Assembly: GCF_001591765.1 (NCBI RefSeq)
Contig: NZ_BCVN01000018.1
Coordinates: 1 to 37,761, forward strand
Reading direction: 5' to 3'
Length of the DNA stretch: 37,761 bases
Source of the DNA: Pseudolactococcus raffinolactis NBRC 100932
GTDB lineage: Bacteria; Bacillota; Bacilli; Lactobacillales; Streptococcaceae
A program made the position numbers and the translations under genes. Shown here in pieces: positions 33,553 through 37,761 of the stretch (within the stretch, counting starts at the first letter, position 1; each line of letters starts with the position of its first letter). Below the pieces are notes generated by a model. That model worked only from the letters and a program-made list of their open reading frames with translations. It did no database searches and had not been told where the DNA came from.

Positions 33553-34371
33553 ATGGAAATTAATGGTTACACGAAACTCGCAGCAGTGGTTGCGAACCCA
33601 ATCAAGCACTCTCTGTCACCTTTTATACATAATTTGGCTTTTGACCATGTCGGTGAAAATGGTGTCTATCTTGCTTTTGAAACACCAGAAGCTGATTTAG
33701 GCTCTGTCATTGAAAGTATCAAGACACTTGACATGTACGGTGTCAACTTATCCATGCCCTACAAAGAAGCAGCCGTGCCCTATATGGATGAACTATCTGA
33801 AGTAGCCAAACTGACAGGCGCCATCAATACGATTGTCAATCGAGATGGCAAGCTTTTCGGCACATCAACGGATGGTGCAGGTTTCTTTAAGTCCCTGAAA
33901 CACTTTAAGGTTAAAGGCAGTGCAATCACCGTTATTGGTGCTGGTGGTGCAGCAAGGTCGATTATTGCGGAGGCAGCGGTACAAGGTGCAGGTCAAATCA
34001 CTGTTTATAACAGAACCTACAAACCTGAATTGTTTGCTGACTATCCAGGAAACATTGTGTTCAAACCTTTGTCAGATTTAACAGAATTGATCGGTGATTT
34101 GCTAGTGAATACAACTAGTCTTGGCATGGATGGTGTGAGTCTTCCTATCGCAATGGCCTTACAATTGCCCAAGGACATGCTAGTGGCTGACGTGATCTAC
34201 CAGCCAATTGAGACGCCCCTACTGGCCTATGCCAAGGCTCAAGGTAATCCAACTGTTAATGGTTTAGGTATGCTCTTATATCAGGCAGCTGAAAGTTTTA
34301 AACTCTGGACTGGCCATGAGATGCCAACAGATATCATTCTAAAAAAATTGGAAGAAAAAATATATGGTTAA
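33553..34371 (+). CDS. aroE: Shikimate dehydrogenase
   Basis: AroE reduces 3-dehydroshikimate to shikimate with NADPH. The 272 residues carry the shikimate-binding HSLSP (19-23), catalytic K71 in SMPYKE, N92, D107 in STDGAG, and the cofactor loop GAGGAARS at 129-136. The start codon lies where transcription should begin, so translation is probably leaderless. The end overlaps the DUF1643 gene by eight bases, and aroB follows that gene, forming a three-gene unit. Confidence 0.93.
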   Translation: MEINGYTKLAAVVANPIKHSLSPFIHNLAFDHVGENGVYLAFETPEADLGSVIESIKTLDMYGVNLSMPYKEAAVPYMDELSEVAKLTGAINTIVNRDGKLFGTSTDGAGFFKSLKHFKVKGSAITVIGAGGAARSIIAEAAVQGAGQITVYNRTYKPELFADYPGNIVFKPLSDLTELIGDLLVNTTSLGMDGVSLPIAMALQLPKDMLVADVIYQPIETPLLAYAKAQGNPTVNGLGMLLYQAAESFKLWTGHEMPTDIILKKLEEKIYG

Positions 34372-34897
34372 GTCAAAAGTCACAACAATTGTTGTCAACT
34401 ATCCAGAAAATCAAGCACCGACGTGGGTCGAACCCAGAGATTATAAACCCTATCGTTTCGGCTTAGGGAAGTTGTCGAAAAATCCTCTTGTTGCTATTTG
34501 CATGAACCCTTCAGCGGCGCGAGATCAAACGAGCGACCGAACAGTTAATCGCGTAATTTCGGCCAGTCAAAAGCTAGGATATGATGGCTGGGTGGTTTTT
34601 AACACTTATCCAGAGCGGGCGACGGATGCGGTGAATATGGACGCGTATGATGTGGCCTTGTCGCAGGAAAATGTCAAGGTGATCCGAGATTTTTTGGTTG
34701 AAAATGGGATCACAGAAGTTTGGGGTGCATGGGGTGATCTCAAGTATGAGGCGCTCAAGCAAGGGCGTGATGCGATTCTTGAGGTCTTAACTGAGCAAGG
34801 TATTAAGGTCTTTCATTTTGCGCCACCGACAAAGGCGGGTAATCCGCGTCATCCCCTCTATCTGAAAGTTGAAGCTGAAAGGAAACGCTATCTATGA
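34364..34897 (+). CDS. DUF1643-family protein inside the aro operon
   Basis: The 177 residues match DUF1643: [23 protein letters not shown] at about 27-49, with the MNPS turn, then DRTVNRV and the final [10 protein letters not shown]. The fold and reaction are unknown. It overlaps aroE by eight bases at its start and aroB by four at its end (ATGA at 34894-34897), so its translation depends on its neighbours. DUF1643 genes are often scattered or phage-linked, so this coupling with shikimate enzymes is noteworthy. Confidence 0.85.
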   Translation: MVKSKVTTIVVNYPENQAPTWVEPRDYKPYRFGLGKLSKNPLVAICMNPSAARDQTSDRTVNRVISASQKLGYDGWVVFNTYPERATDAVNMDAYDVALSQENVKVIRDFLVENGITEVWGAWGDLKYEALKQGRDAILEVLTEQGIKVFHFAPPTKAGNPRHPLYLKVEAERKRYL

Positions 34898-35961
34898 AAA
34901 CATTACATGTGAATTTACCTGACCATCCTTATGATTTGATCGTTGAGCGTGGGTGTTTACCAAAATCTGGTCAATGGGCAGTAGATCTCTGGCAACCGCA
35001 AAAAGTAGTCATTATTACTGACAACCATGTCGGAAAATTATACGGTGAGACGGTTAAGCTGTCTTTAGAAGCAGCTGGTTTTGAAGTGGCAGTTTTTGAT
35101 TTCCTAGAAGGTGAAGCATCTAAAAACTTGACGACGGTCGATCGCGCTTACCAGTTTCTTGCAGACTTTGGCATGACGCGATCAGATGGTGTCGTTGCAC
35201 TAGGAGGCGGTGTTGTTGGGGACTTGGCAGGGTTTGTGGCGTCAACTTATATGCGCGGCATACATTTCTTGCAAATCCCGACCAGTTTAACTGCTCAAGT
35301 GGATTCATCAGTCGGTGGAAAAACAGGAGTCAATACGGCCTATGCTAAAAATATGGTTGGGACTTTCACCCAACCTGACGGTGTTTTGATTGATCCAAAT
35401 TGTTTGGCGACGCTTGGTAAACGTGAACTATATGAGGGCATGGGCGAGGTCATAAAATGTGGCTTGATTGCGGATGCTGAACTTTGGGATATTTTACAAG
35501 GTATGACGGGTGATGTTGATAATCTTTTAGACAATGCTGAAGCCTTGATTTACCATTCGTGTGATGTCAAACGAAAAGTTGTCGTGGAAGATGAGTTGGA
35601 TAATGGCACACGACTTTACCTCAATTTTGGGCATACCATTGGGCATGCAGTGGAAGCTACAGCTGGTTATGGCAAGGTTATGCATGGTGAAGGCGTTGCA
35701 ATCGGCATGATTCAAATCACCAAAGTCGCTGAGGATAAAGGCTTAGTTGAAGCAGGCTTGACTGAAAAGATTCGCGAGATGGTCTTGAAGTTCCATCTCC
35801 CGACAACCTTTGAAGATTGGGATGTAGTGCGTCTGGCTAAAGCTATTACTTTAGATAAAAAAGCGCGTGGCGCAATGGTTAAAACTGTTTTAGTGCCGAA
35901 AGTTGGGGAAGCTTTCATTAATGAAATTGCTATGGCAGATGTACTTGAATGGTTAAAGTGA
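34894..35961 (+). CDS. aroB: 3-dehydroquinate synthase
   Basis: AroB makes 3-dehydroquinate from DAHP, the second shikimate-pathway step, using NAD and zinc. The 355-residue protein shows the NAD-binding [11 protein letters not shown] (about 105-115), [19 protein letters not shown] (about 129-147), the E-containing [11 protein letters not shown] (about 180-190), and the metal histidines in [11 protein letters not shown] and MHGEG. GAAAGGAAA lies within the end of the DUF1643 gene. No further aro gene follows in the window. Confidence 0.95.
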   Translation: MKTLHVNLPDHPYDLIVERGCLPKSGQWAVDLWQPQKVVIITDNHVGKLYGETVKLSLEAAGFEVAVFDFLEGEASKNLTTVDRAYQFLADFGMTRSDGVVALGGGVVGDLAGFVASTYMRGIHFLQIPTSLTAQVDSSVGGKTGVNTAYAKNMVGTFTQPDGVLIDPNCLATLGKRELYEGMGEVIKCGLIADAELWDILQGMTGDVDNLLDNAEALIYHSCDVKRKVVVEDELDNGTRLYLNFGHTIGHAVEATAGYGKVMHGEGVAIGMIQITKVAEDKGLVEAGLTEKIREMVLKFHLPTTFEDWDVVRLAKAITLDKKARGAMVKTVLVPKVGEAFINEIAMADVLEWLK

Positions 35962-36019
35962 TATCATAACAAATATTAAGAGGCAAGGGGGGACGCTAGG
36001 AAGTATCGGAAGGAAAGAT

Positions 36020-37761
36020 ATGGAAAAAACATATACGAGATTTGAGCATTATAGTGGCGATAGAACTTATCAGAATGAGCAATTAGTTGAACAAGCACTC
36101 GCAAATTCTGATTTTGATCAAGCTGCTACTCAGGGAAAAGGCTTTTGTCGATTGTTAGACAAGGCATATATTTTTCAAGATGAAAAACTATCTGAGTATT
36201 CTATTGTCATCTACACTTTAGATGAACCTGGTTTATTAGATAGCGCTGCGAAGCGTGAATATGTCTTATCTGAACATGATGAGATGATCATACATCGGAT
36301 GGCTGTTGTGCGAAATGGTCAGTATCTTGATAAGGCTGATGATGTCTAGATACGTATTTTGGATCATGAGGAACAAGGTGGACGGGGTTTTTTAACCAAT
36401 CGTAAAAAACTGTCACTCATCATTAAGGATTTACACTTGCAAGATATTTTGATTTTTGAAAATACCTTAGTTTCTCATGCGCCTCAAGCTGGGTTGAAAC
36501 GTGATTTTAAGCATGTCTATCAAGAATTTCCTGATCCTTTTTGGTTTTATGATCGATATGTTTTGCGTACTGTCAATCAAACCTCTCAAGTGATGACTTA
36601 TAAATCGTGTTTTTTCAGAGATGCGCAGCATCAGGTGATTGATCCGATTGCAATTGATTTACCAATCGGTGAATCGTATGTGTTTGAAGCAGACAATTTT
36701 ACCACGGATTATGATCCGAAGTTAGAGGTACGACCCTTCATTGATTTTGCGACGAAGGCAAGCTATAGCAAGGTTTCAGATGCGGCCTATCAAATCTATG
36801 AAAAAGTAATCAGTCAAAATAGCACTTGGTTAGAAACGAGTGCCCCCGACTTGTTGGTAGAATTGGCGCAACATGAAACACTAGACGAGAAAATTCGGTT
36901 TGTCATCGAATTTGTTCAAAACAGCATTTACTATGTCTACGATGCAGAGATCATGGATGGTCATGAACCACAAGAACCCCAGATCACCTATGAAAGCAAG
37001 CAAGGTGATTGTAAAGCGAAAACTGTTTTACTTAAAAGTTTGTTGGACTATCTTGATATCGCGTCTACTTGTGTGCTTGTTAATTATGAAGCAGATTACT
37101 TCATCCCCTTTTACTGTCCATCACCATCTAATTTTAATCATGTCATTTTAAAAATCGCCTATCAAGGTAGACACTATTTTGTAGATGCGACATCGCGTAA
37201 TCAATTTGGTTTCTTGCAGTATCGTTCAGTACCTGAGTTCATATATTATTTACCGATTGAGCCCCAAGCTGACTTGCAATTTCGTGAGCCATTTTGGCAT
37301 CAAAATTATCTGGTTGAAGAAACTGTTACTTGTATGGTGACAGAAGGTGTGGGACAGATAGATCATACGCTCTTACTTCGCGGGCAAAATGCGGATGCCA
37401 TTCGTCAAATGTTTAAAAACGAAAGTGAAACCTATCTTTTTAACTGTTATACGACCTCTCTTTATTATAATATGTGTCTGACGGATAACTTTAGTGAAAA
37501 AGAACTTTCCGAGTATTTCACAGATAGTAAGATTGCTATCGTTTCGGATAATCAAGACCTAAATGAGTTACAAATTCAACATGACGTAACACTTTTAAAA
37601 CCGTACACAGTCCGGATTGGCAAAAAAGAGTATCTGAATTACTGGGACAGGACTTACCTAGATGATAAGGCACGTGATTTTAATTCAAGAGATTTGCCAT
37701 TTTGGTTATCCCATGCGCGTGAGAAATTAACGTTTGAACTGAGGACAGATCGGAAAATTAA
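36020..37761 (+). pseudogene. DUF3857/transglutaminase-like gene with in-frame amber codon, 3' end outside window
   Basis: GGAAGGAAAG precedes the ATG at 36020. The frame is open except for one TAG at 36347-36349, after which it continues without a stop to the window edge (580 codons). Before the stop the text is DUF3857-like (EHDEMIIHRMAVV), and after it the domain resumes with IRILD. A transglutaminase-like domain follows: C in KQGDCKAKTVLLKSLL at 37006-37053, H in FNHVIL near 37138, D in FVDATS near 37186, forming a normal Cys-His-Asp triad. A CAG-to-TAG change is the simplest explanation. No signal peptide is seen. If suppressed or misread the protein would be complete; otherwise only 109 residues are made. 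Confidence 0.8.

Noticed and set aside
1-37761. CRISPR array, tRNA/rRNA genes, prophage or intact insertion sequence
   Set aside because: No regularly spaced repeats, cloverleaf sequences, integrase, phage structural genes or full transposase were found on either strand.

Overview
The window looks like a chromosomal segment of a low-GC Gram-positive coccus of the Streptococcaceae, most likely Lactococcus or the closely related Pseudolactococcus. Supporting signs are a variant KxYKxGKxW signal peptide, strong AGGAGG ribosome-binding sites, TTGACA-N17-TATACT promoters, an LtaS-type lipoteichoic acid synthase, a MtaR-type Met-box and dispersed shikimate genes. The genus call is inference from gene content. 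No rRNA, tRNA, CRISPR array, prophage or intact transposase was seen.

Layout. (1) 1-4942: a surface-protein cluster. It holds a 957-residue lectin/MucBP-type adhesin, a 25-bp inverted-repeat element, a membrane-anchored protein, a secreted protein whose last 142 residues match the C-terminus of the adhesin, and a tiny LPXTG-like protein without a signal peptide, closed by a strong terminator. (2) 4943-5302: gene-free. (3) 5303-10222: a tightly packed operon of a URO-D/MtaA-like zinc methyltransferase candidate, a complete amino-acid/cystine-type ABC importer and an SDR oxidoreductase. (4) 10367-16968: housekeeping genes (ltaS on minus; an RlmI-type methyltransferase and aroD; coaA on minus; an SGNH hydrolase and an RsmC-like methyltransferase). 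(5) 17105-24855: an MFS transporter, an M20 amidohydrolase broken by a 19-bp tandem duplication, a TetR regulator, and a divergent 1424-residue HgdC-type activase fusion. (6) 24958-27280: a Fic protein with a small overlapping antitoxin-like ORF, and a MetE-like methionine synthase behind a Met-box. (7) 27444-29987: an operon of two GyrI-like proteins, a WYL regulator and a ClbS/DfsB-family protein. (8) 30099-33451: a membrane protein, GNAT, nucleotidyltransferase, small membrane protein and ferredoxin-NADP reductase. (9) 33553-35961: aroE, DUF1643 and aroB, translationally coupled. (10) 36020-end: a DUF3857/transglutaminase-like gene interrupted by an in-frame amber codon and cut by the window edge.

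The best candidates for undescribed biology are the GyrI/WYL/ClbS-DfsB operon (both enzyme families include members that hydrolyse cyclopropane-type genotoxins), the Fic/antitoxin pair with a His-to-Gln change in the Fic motif, the thiol-methyltransferase-like/ABC/SDR operon, and the surface cluster with its shared C-terminal module. Several core genes (coaA, aroE, the RlmI-like gene) also appear to be transcribed without a leader.
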